Below are positions 15,922 to 22,741 of a stretch of DNA of 22,741 nucleotides, one piece after another. Source of the stretch: Candidatus Zixiibacteriota bacterium (GTDB taxonomy: Bacteria > Zixibacteria > MSB-5A5 > GN15 > PGXB01); contig QNAH01000003.1 in assembly GCA_003641425.1 (NCBI GenBank), forward strand, positions 1 through 22,741. The letters are read 5' to 3'. A model generated the notes under the pieces. The model was given only the letters and a program-made list of their open reading frames with translations. It made no database searches and was not told where the DNA came from. The position numbers and the translations under genes are program-made. Numbering within the stretch: the first letter of the stretch is position 1; every line of letters starts with the position of its first letter.

Positions 15922-16887
15922 ATGCGGGCTGTAATTACTGGAATAACCGGACAGGACGGTTCCTATCTGGCCGAACTGCTTCTGGAAAAAGGATACGACG
16001 TCTATGGCGTCGTGCGCCGCGCTTCGACCGAATCTTTCGAGCGGATCGAACATATCCGCGACAAAATCAATCTGTTGCAGGCCGATCTTCTCGATCAGCT
16101 CTCGCTGGTGAATGTGCTGGAGGAAGCCAAACCGGACGAGATCTACAACCTGGCGGCTCAATCGTTCGTGCCGACCTCGTGGACCCAACCGCTTTTGACC
16201 GGTGAATTCGATGCGCTTGGGGTGACGCGGCTCCTGGAAGCGATCCGTCTGCTGGACAAAAAAATTCATTTCTATCAGGCCTCGTCGTCGGAGATGTTCG
16301 GCAAAGTACAAGAGGTGCCGCAGACCGAAAATACCCCCTTTTATCCGCGGTCCCCGTATGGAGTGGCCAAGGTTTACGGGCACTTTATTACGGTCAATTA
16401 CCGCGAGAGTTACAATATCCCGGCAACATCGGGGATATTGTTCAATCATGAATCGCCGCGCCGCGGACTGGAATTTGTCACCCGTAAGATTACCGATGGT
16501 GTCGCGCGGATCAAACTTGGTCTGACCGATAAACTGGCGCTGGGAAATCTCGACGCCGAACGCGACTGGGGATATGCCGGCGATTATGTCCGGGCGATGT
16601 GGCTGATGCTTCAGCGCGATGACCCGACCGATTATGTTATCGCCACCGGCAAGAGCCACTCTGTCAAAGATTTCGTGGAAACCGCCTTTGGCTATGTCGA
16701 TCTGGATTATCATGATTATGTCGTCACCGATCCCCGTTTTGTCCGCCCGGCCGAAGTCGATCATCTGCTCGGCGATGCCTCCCGGGCAAAAAAGGAACTC
16801 GGGTGGGAACCTGAAGTCAGCTTTGAAAAACTGGTCCAAATGATGGTCAATAGCGATCTGGAAAAACTAAGTGAGTCGAAAAAGTAG
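15922..16887 (+). CDS. gmd: GDP-mannose 4,6-dehydratase
   Basis: Converts GDP-D-mannose to GDP-4-keto-6-deoxymannose, the precursor of GDP-D-rhamnose, GDP-L-fucose and related sugars. 321 residues, like the short Pseudomonas form, not the 370-residue E. coli form. Extended SDR fold: GITGQDGSY (7-15) for NADP binding, ASSSEMFG (120-127), catalytic Tyr146 and Lys150 in SPYGVAK, and the GMD hallmark NHESPRRG (175-182) plus VTRKIT. The start ATG follows a strong ribosome site. The gene overlaps the next one by 17 bases, so the two are co-translated and act in sequence on the same intermediate. Confidence 0.96.
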   Translation: MRAVITGITGQDGSYLAELLLEKGYDVYGVVRRASTESFERIEHIRDKINLLQADLLDQLSLVNVLEEAKPDEIYNLAAQSFVPTSWTQPLLTGEFDALGVTRLLEAIRLLDKKIHFYQASSSEMFGKVQEVPQTENTPFYPRSPYGVAKVYGHFITVNYRESYNIPATSGILFNHESPRRGLEFVTRKITDGVARIKLGLTDKLALGNLDAERDWGYAGDYVRAMWLMLQRDDPTDYVIATGKSHSVKDFVETAFGYVDLDYHDYVVTDPRFVRPAEVDHLLGDASRAKKELGWEPEVSFEKLVQMMVNSDLEKLSESKK

Positions 16888-17851
16888 AGCAATTATTACC
16901 GGTATTGCCGGTTTTGCCGGATCATACCTGGCCGAGCTGTTACTCGCCGAAGGATATGATGTTTACGGTTTTCTTGCTCCCGGCGAGAAAAAAGACAATA
17001 TCAAACACCTGTCGGGCAAGATCAATCTCGACCGTTTCGATATCGTCAAAGAGGATAAAGTCGGTCGCTATATAACCTCGATAAAACCAGTTTTTATATT
17101 CCACCTGGCCGCTTTATCGTCCGTAGGGAAATCATTTGCCCTTGAAAGGCAAACCTATGATGTCAATTTTACAGGTACCTTGAACATATTCGAGGCCGCC
17201 CGAAACAGCGGGAAAAGTCTAAGGAAAGTCATTTTCACCAGTTCTGCCGACATTTATGGGAAATTCAAACCGACCAATAAGGTCCTGACCGAAACGCAGG
17301 AGTTTAATCCCAACTCTCCCTATGGTATCTCCAAGGCGGCGGCGGAATACCTGGCAAATTATTATGTCAATCATCACGGATTGCCGATTGTAATTTCCCG
17401 GTCGTTCAATCATACGGGACCACGGCACAGCGAAACCTTTGTCGTCCCATCGTTCTGCAAACAAATCGCCGCGATCGAAAGAGGCGATGTCAAACCGATT
17501 ATATCGGTGGGTGATCTGTCGGCCCGTCGCGATCTGTCCGATGTCCGTGATATAACCAACGGGTATTATCTTATGGCCCTGAAAGGTTTCCCGGGCGATG
17601 TTTACCAGCTGTGTTCCGGTCGGACGGTGGCCATAAAGACGGTTCTTGATAAATTGCTTAAACTGGCTCTCGTTCCGATTAAGGTTCGTGTTGACAGAAG
17701 CCGATTAAGAAAATCAGATATCCCGGTATTGAAAGGCGACAATACCAGGGCAAAGAAACATCTGGGTTGGACATGTCGTTACAGTTTGGAAGATACATTA
17801 ATAAATACTGTTGATTTCTGGAGACAGAAATTAGGTACAAAAACCATTTAG
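16871..17851 (+). CDS. rmd: GDP-6-deoxy-D-lyxo-4-hexulose reductase (RMD type)
   Basis: Extended SDR that most likely reduces the Gmd product to GDP-D-rhamnose. 326 residues. GIAGFAGSYL (11-20) is the nucleotide loop; SSADIYG (124-130), Tyr151 and Lys155 in SPYGISK give the catalytic triad; FNHTGPRH (179-186) and the RRDLSDVRD segment are typical of RMD-like reductases. GDP-L-fucose synthases are more distant and usually have different motifs; a 6-deoxy-talose or GDP-fucose product cannot be excluded without a tree. It starts with GTG inside the end of gmd, with no clear ribosome site, so translation is likely coupled. The next gene follows after 9 bases. Confidence 0.8.
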   Translation: MSRKSRAIITGIAGFAGSYLAELLLAEGYDVYGFLAPGEKKDNIKHLSGKINLDRFDIVKEDKVGRYITSIKPVFIFHLAALSSVGKSFALERQTYDVNFTGTLNIFEAARNSGKSLRKVIFTSSADIYGKFKPTNKVLTETQEFNPNSPYGISKAAAEYLANYYVNHHGLPIVISRSFNHTGPRHSETFVVPSFCKQIAAIERGDVKPIISVGDLSARRDLSDVRDITNGYYLMALKGFPGDVYQLCSGRTVAIKTVLDKLLKLALVPIKVRVDRSRLRKSDIPVLKGDNTRAKKHLGWTCRYSLEDTLINTVDFWRQKLGTKTI

Positions 17852-17860
17852 GGTTGCATT

Positions 17861-19168
17861 ATGATAAATAATCTAATTCAGAAAATCAAAAATCGAAAAG
17901 CCAAAATCGGGATAATCGGGCTTGGCTATGTCGGTTTACCGCTTGCGGTCGAATTTAGCGAGGCCGGTTTCACCGTAATCGGCCATGATATTTCCATCGG
18001 CAAGATCAAACTGATCAACTCGGGCAAATCGGATATCGACGATGTTTCTGATGAAGCGGTCAAGAAACTGGTGAAATCCGGAAAACTTATCGCGACTGAC
18101 GAGTTTCAAAAATTGAAGAAAGTTGATACTATTTCAATATGTGTGCCGACTCCGCTGTCAAAGACCAAGGATCCCGATGTCAGCTATATTTTATCGGCCG
18201 TCGATACCATCACCAAGATATTGCATAAAGAGATGTTGATAATACTGGAATCGACCACCTATCCGGGCACAACCGAAGATATGATTCTGCCGATTCTGGA
18301 GGAATCGGGCCTCAAGGTCGGAAAAGATTTCTATCTGGCATTCTCCCCGGAGCGGGTCGATCCGGGTAATAAGAAATTTATGACCGGTAACACCCCGCGT
18401 GTTGTCGGAGGAATCACTCCGCGTTGCACCAAAGTCGCCAAAGTGTTTTATGAGCAGATAATCAATACTGCCGTTCCGATGTCATCGACCAAAGCGGCCG
18501 AGATGGTCAAATTGCTCGAGAATACTTTCCGCTCGGTCAATATTGGCCTGGTCAATGAAGTGGCGCTGATGTGCGATCGCCTGGGTTTGAATGTCTGGGA
18601 GATAATCGATGCCGCCGCTACCAAACCGTTCGGGTTTATGCCGTTCTATCCCGGCCCCGGTCTTGGCGGACACTGCATTCCGATCGATCCGCATTATCTG
18701 TCATGGAAACTGAAAAGCCTGAACTACTATGCCCGTTTTATCGAGTTGGCCGGAGATATCAACTCGCATATGCCGGAATATGTCGTCGAACGAATAAGAA
18801 AACAGCTCAATCAATATGGCCGTTCGGTCAATGGTGCAAAGATCTTGATTCTCGGCGTCGCGTATAAAAGGGACATCAAGGATATGCGGGAATCACCGGC
18901 GCTGGATGTTATCAAACTCCTGGAAAAAGACGGAGCCAAAATATATTATAATGATCCTTATGTGCCGCAGATCCGTTGGAATAGTGACACTCACCGCTCC
19001 AGCAAACTGACGACGGCCCTTATGAAAAAAATGGATATTTCCGTTATCCTGACCGATCATACCGACTATGACTATCAATGGATTGTCGACAGATCCAAAT
19101 TGGTTTTTGATTCCCGAAATGCTACCAAAACGGTAAAAAAGGGAAGAGACAAAATCAATACTCTGTAA
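17861..19168 (+). CDS. wbpA: UDP-sugar 6-dehydrogenase, probably UDP-N-acetylglucosamine type (WbpA-like)
   Basis: NAD-dependent four-electron oxidation of C6 of a UDP-sugar to the uronate, a step toward O-antigen or capsule hexuronic acids. 435 residues. Seen: NAD loop GLGYVGLP (20-27), CVPTPLS (94-100), ESTTYPGTTE (130-139), FSPERVDPGN (161-170), catalytic-helix KAAEMVKLLEN (211-221) with Lys217, and the active-site Cys272 in GLGGHCIPIDP. RFIELAGDIN-MPEYVV matches the UDP-GlcNAc dehydrogenase group (WbpA/WbpO-like) better than UDP-glucose dehydrogenases, but substrate is a family guess. AGGG lies seven bases before the ATG, ten bases after rmd. A hairpin follows the stop and closes the operon. 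GDP- and UDP-linked branches in one operon suggest one surface polysaccharide. Confidence 0.86.
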   Translation: MINNLIQKIKNRKAKIGIIGLGYVGLPLAVEFSEAGFTVIGHDISIGKIKLINSGKSDIDDVSDEAVKKLVKSGKLIATDEFQKLKKVDTISICVPTPLSKTKDPDVSYILSAVDTITKILHKEMLIILESTTYPGTTEDMILPILEESGLKVGKDFYLAFSPERVDPGNKKFMTGNTPRVVGGITPRCTKVAKVFYEQIINTAVPMSSTKAAEMVKLLENTFRSVNIGLVNEVALMCDRLGLNVWEIIDAAATKPFGFMPFYPGPGLGGHCIPIDPHYLSWKLKSLNYYARFIELAGDINSHMPEYVVERIRKQLNQYGRSVNGAKILILGVAYKRDIKDMRESPALDVIKLLEKDGAKIYYNDPYVPQIRWNSDTHRSSKLTTALMKKMDISVILTDHTDYDYQWIVDRSKLVFDSRNATKTVKKGRDKINTL

Positions 19169-19181
19169 ATAATATTTGGAC

Positions 19182-19205
19182 GCCCCCGCAGATTTCTACG
19201 GGGGC
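19182..19205 (+). terminator. probable transcription terminator after the sugar-nucleotide operon
   Basis: GCCCCCG (19182-19188) pairs with CGGGGGC (19199-19205) around a 10-base loop, 13 bases past the dehydrogenase stop. The GC-rich 7-base stem is strong; the following CTTAAGTCTTT is only a loose T-rich tail, so termination may be partial or need Rho. Confidence 0.6.
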
Positions 19206-19309
19206 CTTAAGTCTTTACTCCTCAATAGCTTAATCCGAAACAATATCACTGATATATCTAAATCCTTCTAACTTTTTGCCGATAAAGTACTTAGGAAACT
19301 ATATCTGCG

Positions 19310-21187
19310 ATGGACGAAGAAAAAAAATCAAAAAAACTATCGACCGAAAATTCTGGGGATATCGCCCGGATATTGATCGATTTAATGAAGACCATTAAGG
19401 TTGTTTCTGTGTACCCGGAAAGCAATCCCATTCCGGTACGTATGAAAGAATCCTTCAAAGAGCGTTTCACGGATATTATTAAAGAATACAAAAAACTTGT
19501 CTTTACCATAAGTGCCGGTCAGATTATCTATGGCGGCGATGTGGTTTATGATGACGACTCCTCCGAAGATGCGCTGGGCGAAATTTTTCACAGTGCCGGT
19601 ATTACCGAAATATCTTTTAGCGAGGATTTCGACTACAAGGAAGCCGAGACCTTTTTCGGAGCGATTAAATCGTACATAAATAAAGAACCGGGCGCCGAGG
19701 ACCTGGTGGCTCTTTTCTGGCAGGCCGAGATAGATGGTTTTAAATATGCCACCCTCGAGGATATCGCTCTTAGAGAGTATGAAGGTGATTTCCTGATTCA
19801 GGAGTCCTGTGTCGATAAGGATGCGATTATAAAACCGGGTTCTTATGATGACTCCGGTAAAATCCAGTACTCGGCCATATTCCTCGACGATGATGAAGAA
19901 GATGATGAAGGGATGATGCATGAAGATAACCACGAGGCCGATAATTTCTCAGCAATTGCGGGTCTGCCCGTCATGGAAAATCTTCCCGCTGGATTCATGC
20001 CATCCCGCAAGCGTTCGTCGAGTGTGAGTTCTGAATCGGCTGGCAAAGGATCACCTTTACCCGATACCACCCTGATATTGAACGAATCGTTTACCCTTGA
20101 AAAGGAAGAACTCCAGCGTGTCCGGGAACTTATCGATGAGGACGAGAAGTTCGATATCTTTACCGATACGATCGACCTCCTCAACGAGATGCTTTACCAG
20201 GAAAGTGAATTTCAGGATTTCTCCGAGGTTGTAGTCCTGGCCGAAAAAATACAGTCCGAGTTTATCAGGCAAAGCAATCTTGTTGATGCCGGTAAAATAA
20301 TTGACTGTCTCCAGGAGGCCGGAAAAAGGATAAAGACTCCGGATAAGAGATTTCAGGAACGGATTAACTCAGCTATTGTGATGTCCGGAGGGTGGGAAAA
20401 ATTGTCACAATTTTCCGATGCCCTCAACAAAGATTCATCGATCAAGAGTGAGGATGTAATTGCCTATCTGAGTCATTTCGGATGGGAATCGCTTTCCACC
20501 GTCACCGATCTGCTCGGTGTTCTCGAATTCCGTCATCACCGCGAGGCGATTTGCGATTTCCTTGTCCAGCACGGCCGTGAACATGTTGATATCATTTCCA
20601 AAGGTATTTTTGACCGACGCTGGTTTGTTGTCAGGAATACGGCCGCTGTTCTGGCTCGGATCGGTACCGGCGAAACGGCGCCGTATCTGGAAAAAGCCAT
20701 CACTCACCCCGATGCGAGGGTTCGTTATCAGGTCGCCGTGGGATTGTGCCGGGAAGAGGGAAGCGAGAATATTAACCTGTTTTTTGAGTTGGTCTGGGAC
20801 AATGACGAGCGTGTCAGGCAGACGGCGATCAATGCCATCCTTGAATTATCAGGTGAAGTGGGTCTTAAGACCATCATAAAGATAATCAATGATGATCGAT
20901 TTGCATCGCTTGCCGAATCGATTCAGGAGCAGATGATCCTTTCATTGTCAGACCTGGGTGGTGAATATGCTGTCAACTATCTGGTCAGCCTGATTTCGGG
21001 CCGGGGCTGGTTCCGGAGCCAGGTAAAAGATTTCTACCAGCGGGTGGCGTTCAAGGCGCTGGCTCAAAATATGTCGGAGAAAGCAGAAAAGGCGCTTTTA
21101 AAATATAACCGTTCATGGCGCAGGCGATTGCGACGGATGGCCGGTGAAGCACTTCGTATCAGAAGAGAAATTAAATACTCGAGTTGA
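19310..21187 (+). CDS. HEAT-repeat protein with an N-terminal module shared with the next gene
   Basis: Unknown function; 625 residues, no signal peptide or membrane segment. Residues 1-16 are lysine and acid rich. Residues 18-125 form a compact domain (SVYPESNPIPVR, FTISAGQIIYGGDVVYDDD, HSAGITEISFSEDFDYKEAETFFGAI). An acidic linker (193-210) and a serine-rich low-complexity stretch (235-250) follow. Residues 265-350 are helical. Residues 360-615 hold about five HEAT-like helix pairs, for example TAPYLEKAITHPDARVRYQVAVGL and LFFELVWDNDERVRQTAINAI. The ATG has no good ribosome site (a purine-rich AGGAAA lies too far upstream). It ends two bases before the HD-GYP start. The HEAT part should be a protein-binding scaffold, probably for the HD-GYP partner. 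No precise family name came to mind. Confidence 0.85.
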   Translation: MDEEKKSKKLSTENSGDIARILIDLMKTIKVVSVYPESNPIPVRMKESFKERFTDIIKEYKKLVFTISAGQIIYGGDVVYDDDSSEDALGEIFHSAGITEISFSEDFDYKEAETFFGAIKSYINKEPGAEDLVALFWQAEIDGFKYATLEDIALREYEGDFLIQESCVDKDAIIKPGSYDDSGKIQYSAIFLDDDEEDDEGMMHEDNHEADNFSAIAGLPVMENLPAGFMPSRKRSSSVSSESAGKGSPLPDTTLILNESFTLEKEELQRVRELIDEDEKFDIFTDTIDLLNEMLYQESEFQDFSEVVVLAEKIQSEFIRQSNLVDAGKIIDCLQEAGKRIKTPDKRFQERINSAIVMSGGWEKLSQFSDALNKDSSIKSEDVIAYLSHFGWESLSTVTDLLGVLEFRHHREAICDFLVQHGREHVDIISKGIFDRRWFVVRNTAAVLARIGTGETAPYLEKAITHPDARVRYQVAVGLCREEGSENINLFFELVWDNDERVRQTAINAILELSGEVGLKTIIKIINDDRFASLAESIQEQMILSLSDLGGEYAVNYLVSLISGRGWFRSQVKDFYQRVAFKALAQNMSEKAEKALLKYNRSWRRRLRRMAGEALRIRREIKYSS

Positions 21188-21189
21188 TT

Positions 21190-22632
21190 ATGGAAAAAAC
21201 CTGTAAGGAAGATAAAAGGATTGATATAGCCGGCAAAGATGAAATTACCTTTATAAATTCCTTTTTTATTCTATTCCGGACGGCACAGTACGTCGAGGCC
21301 AATAATGCCACCTACCAGACGCAATCATCGCGATTCTATGTGTCCTTTCGGAGACTTGTTGATGTGCATGGAAAGATTACGGTGAAGGTCATCGACGGCA
21401 GAATATTCGTCCACGACAAACTGGTCAAATTCGACAGCGAAGGCATGGTACGGGCACGAGTCGTCATCGATGCCCTGCACCAGGTCGGCGTTGGCGGCGT
21501 AACCTTTGATGATTCACTGGACAACCGGCAAATCGACAAATTTGTTTACCTGATCAACAGTCTTGACAGGCAGAACAGTAACCGCGAGGAAGTCGCCAAC
21601 CGTCTGACCCAACTTGGAATCGCCGGAATTACCCTTCTGGCGGTCGAGAAAAAAGAAAAAAGGTCGGTCCTCACCGAAGAAAAAAGAAAATTCATGCGAC
21701 GCGCGGCACGGGTAACTTTTTTCAGGGCCATATCGCTCGTCGAAGACAGTATGACGCGGGCCGCCCATGATAAAGAAATAGATATCTCCAAGGCCCGTCG
21801 GGTGGTTCATTCGCTTATCGATCAGATTTCCGAGGATGAATGCTCGCTGATAGAGTTGACCAATATCCGGGATTTTGATGAGTACACATACGCTCACTGC
21901 GCCAATGTCTGTGTCTATTCGCTTACTATCGGTCTTAAACTGGGGCTTGACCGTCAACGCCTGTCGGATCTTGGCTTTGCCGCCCTGTTCCATGATATCG
22001 GCAAAATAAGACTACCCGAAGACCTGATCAGGAAACCGGATGTCTTCGATGAAAACGACTGGATCCAGATGCAGCGGCATCCCATTCTCGGGGCTAAGAC
22101 AATTTTGCGCAATCTTCAGTTCAGCCGCCAGGCCGCACGAGCCGCCACTGTCGCCTTCGAGCATCATATAAATAAAGACTATACCGGATATCCATCCATG
22201 ATCATCCCGCGCCCCACCAATCTCTTCTCGAAAATCGTATCGATTGCCGATACCTTCGATGCGCTCAACTCGGGACGCGTCTATATCAAGAAACCGATTC
22301 CTCCCGATGAAGTGCTGAGAAAGATGATGTATCAGATGGGTATCAAATTCGATGATTTCCTGATGAAACTGTTTATCAATATCATCGGCATCTATCCGCC
22401 CGGAACAATGGTTCTGCTGACAGGCGATAAACTGGCCGTTGTCAACAAAACCAACAAAAATAAATTATCCCGGCCGGTGGTACGAGTGATCGGAGACAAA
22501 TCGGGACCTTACTCGAAGTACATCGAGTATGACCTGTCCTCACCGGAAAACAGCAGTAAAAAAATAATCCGCATTATCGACCCCTCGAAATTCAATATCG
22601 ATGTCAAGAATATAATATTATCGGACAGGTAA
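21190..22632 (+). CDS. HD-GYP-domain protein with altered HHE..DG..GYP motif
   Basis: HD-GYP proteins hydrolyse cyclic di-GMP. 480 residues. A start at TTG 21184 is possible; ATG 21190 is preferred. Residues 20-125 repeat the kind of module found in the HEAT protein (VKVIDGRIFVHDKLVKFD, QVGVGGVTFDDSLDNRQIDKFVYLI). The HD-GYP part (about 215-365) keeps His236, His268-Asp269 in FHDIGKIRLP, Lys272, His297 in QRHPILG, His325-His326 and Asp354 in SIADTFDAL, so the metal site looks intact. The signature is unusual: HHINKDYTGYP in place of HHExxDGxGYP (Glu to Ile, Gly to Tyr), but GYP is kept. A ~110-residue C-terminal tail with an IYPPGTMVLL strand follows, as in other long HD-GYP proteins. It ends eight bases before a convergent gene. 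Activity is uncertain; partner to the HEAT protein by operon position. Confidence 0.87.
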   Translation: MEKTCKEDKRIDIAGKDEITFINSFFILFRTAQYVEANNATYQTQSSRFYVSFRRLVDVHGKITVKVIDGRIFVHDKLVKFDSEGMVRARVVIDALHQVGVGGVTFDDSLDNRQIDKFVYLINSLDRQNSNREEVANRLTQLGIAGITLLAVEKKEKRSVLTEEKRKFMRRAARVTFFRAISLVEDSMTRAAHDKEIDISKARRVVHSLIDQISEDECSLIELTNIRDFDEYTYAHCANVCVYSLTIGLKLGLDRQRLSDLGFAALFHDIGKIRLPEDLIRKPDVFDENDWIQMQRHPILGAKTILRNLQFSRQAARAATVAFEHHINKDYTGYPSMIIPRPTNLFSKIVSIADTFDALNSGRVYIKKPIPPDEVLRKMMYQMGIKFDDFLMKLFINIIGIYPPGTMVLLTGDKLAVVNKTNKNKLSRPVVRVIGDKSGPYSKYIEYDLSSPENSSKKIIRIIDPSKFNIDVKNIILSDR

Positions 22633-22640
22633 GTTCTGGT

Positions 22641-22741
22641 CTAAAACTTGTAGGAAAGATTTACGCTCAAATCCCGGTATTCCTCAGAAGATATATCTAT
22701 CGATAATTTTTCATCACATTTAGGGAATCCGGCCAGATGCG
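22641..22741 (-). CDS. C-terminal end of an outer-membrane beta-barrel protein, cut by the window
   Basis: The minus strand from 22741 reads 33 codons to the TAG at 22641-22643 (5' end beyond the window). The peptide alternates polar and nonpolar residues (for example EKLSIDISSEEYRDLSVNL) and ends SVNLSYKF: a final strand with a terminal Phe, the usual C-terminal signal recognised by the BAM complex. This supports the last strand of an outer-membrane barrel. The fragment is too short to name a family. It is convergent with the HD-GYP gene, whose stop lies eight bases away. Confidence 0.6.
   Translation of the reverse strand, partial: HLAGFPKCDEKLSIDISSEEYRDLSVNLSYKF

Noticed and set aside
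15817..16839. 340-codon minus-strand frame
   Set aside because: Antisense of gmd, which has a firm promoter, ribosome site and catalytic residues.
19282..19305. TTGCCG and TATAT boxes just before the HEAT gene
   Set aside because: The -10-like box ends about ten bases before the ATG, leaving no room for a usual leader; likely AT-rich chance.
1..22741. CRISPR arrays, tRNA/rRNA genes, insertion sequences, attachment sites
   Set aside because: No spaced direct repeats, no cloverleaf-like or rRNA stretch, no transposase or integrase frame was seen in any gap.

Overview
The window looks like an ordinary chromosomal stretch of a Gram-negative, free-living bacterium. Outer-membrane proteins (an OmpA-family protein and the C-terminal end of a second barrel), peptidoglycan recycling genes and LPS/EPS-type sugar-nucleotide genes all point to a double membrane. 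Start sites are often weakly marked, genes are tightly packed, and secreted beta-propeller and FG-GAP proteins sit among housekeeping genes. This would suit a candidate lineage of the FCB kind (for example Zixibacteria-like), but that placement is my inference and no marker gene here settles it. I saw no tRNA, rRNA, CRISPR array, transposase or phage gene.

Layout. (1) Bases 1-4062, plus strand: the end of a GAF-GGDEF diguanylate cyclase, then nagZ, anmK and a SpoIID/LytB-type lipoprotein, with gaps of 0, 2 and 10 bases. The last three make a coherent peptidoglycan turnover set: strand cleavage to anhydro ends outside, then GlcNAc removal and anhydroMurNAc phosphorylation inside. (2) 4303-8371: a lone uncharacterised protein (SLOG-like N-terminus, C-terminus resembling the AbiGi-antitoxin-like family), then two minus-strand genes, a GT4 glycosyltransferase and an OmpA protein with thrombospondin type 3 calcium repeats. 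(3) 8632-12044, plus strand: an endonuclease V homologue that lacks one catalytic Asp, an M20 amidohydrolase and a secreted beta-propeller protein. (4) 12154-15777: a secreted FG-GAP protein, a small zinc-ribbon protein, a YbbR-domain membrane protein and tsaD; the last three overlap by ATGA junctions. (5) 15922-19168: gmd, a GDP-6-deoxy-4-keto-sugar reductase and a UDP-sugar dehydrogenase, with a likely promoter, a 9-C tract upstream of it and a hairpin at the end. (6) 19310-22632: a HEAT-repeat protein and an HD-GYP protein that appear to share an N-terminal module. (7) The right edge holds the last 32 codons of a minus-strand outer-membrane protein.

The points most worth a second look are the uncharacterised protein at 4303-5400, the Asp-to-Pro change in endonuclease V, the HEAT/HD-GYP pair with a shared module and altered HHE..DG..GYP motif, the cyclase-led peptidoglycan recycling operon, and the poly-C tract before the sugar-nucleotide promoter. 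Nothing here proves a wholly new system.
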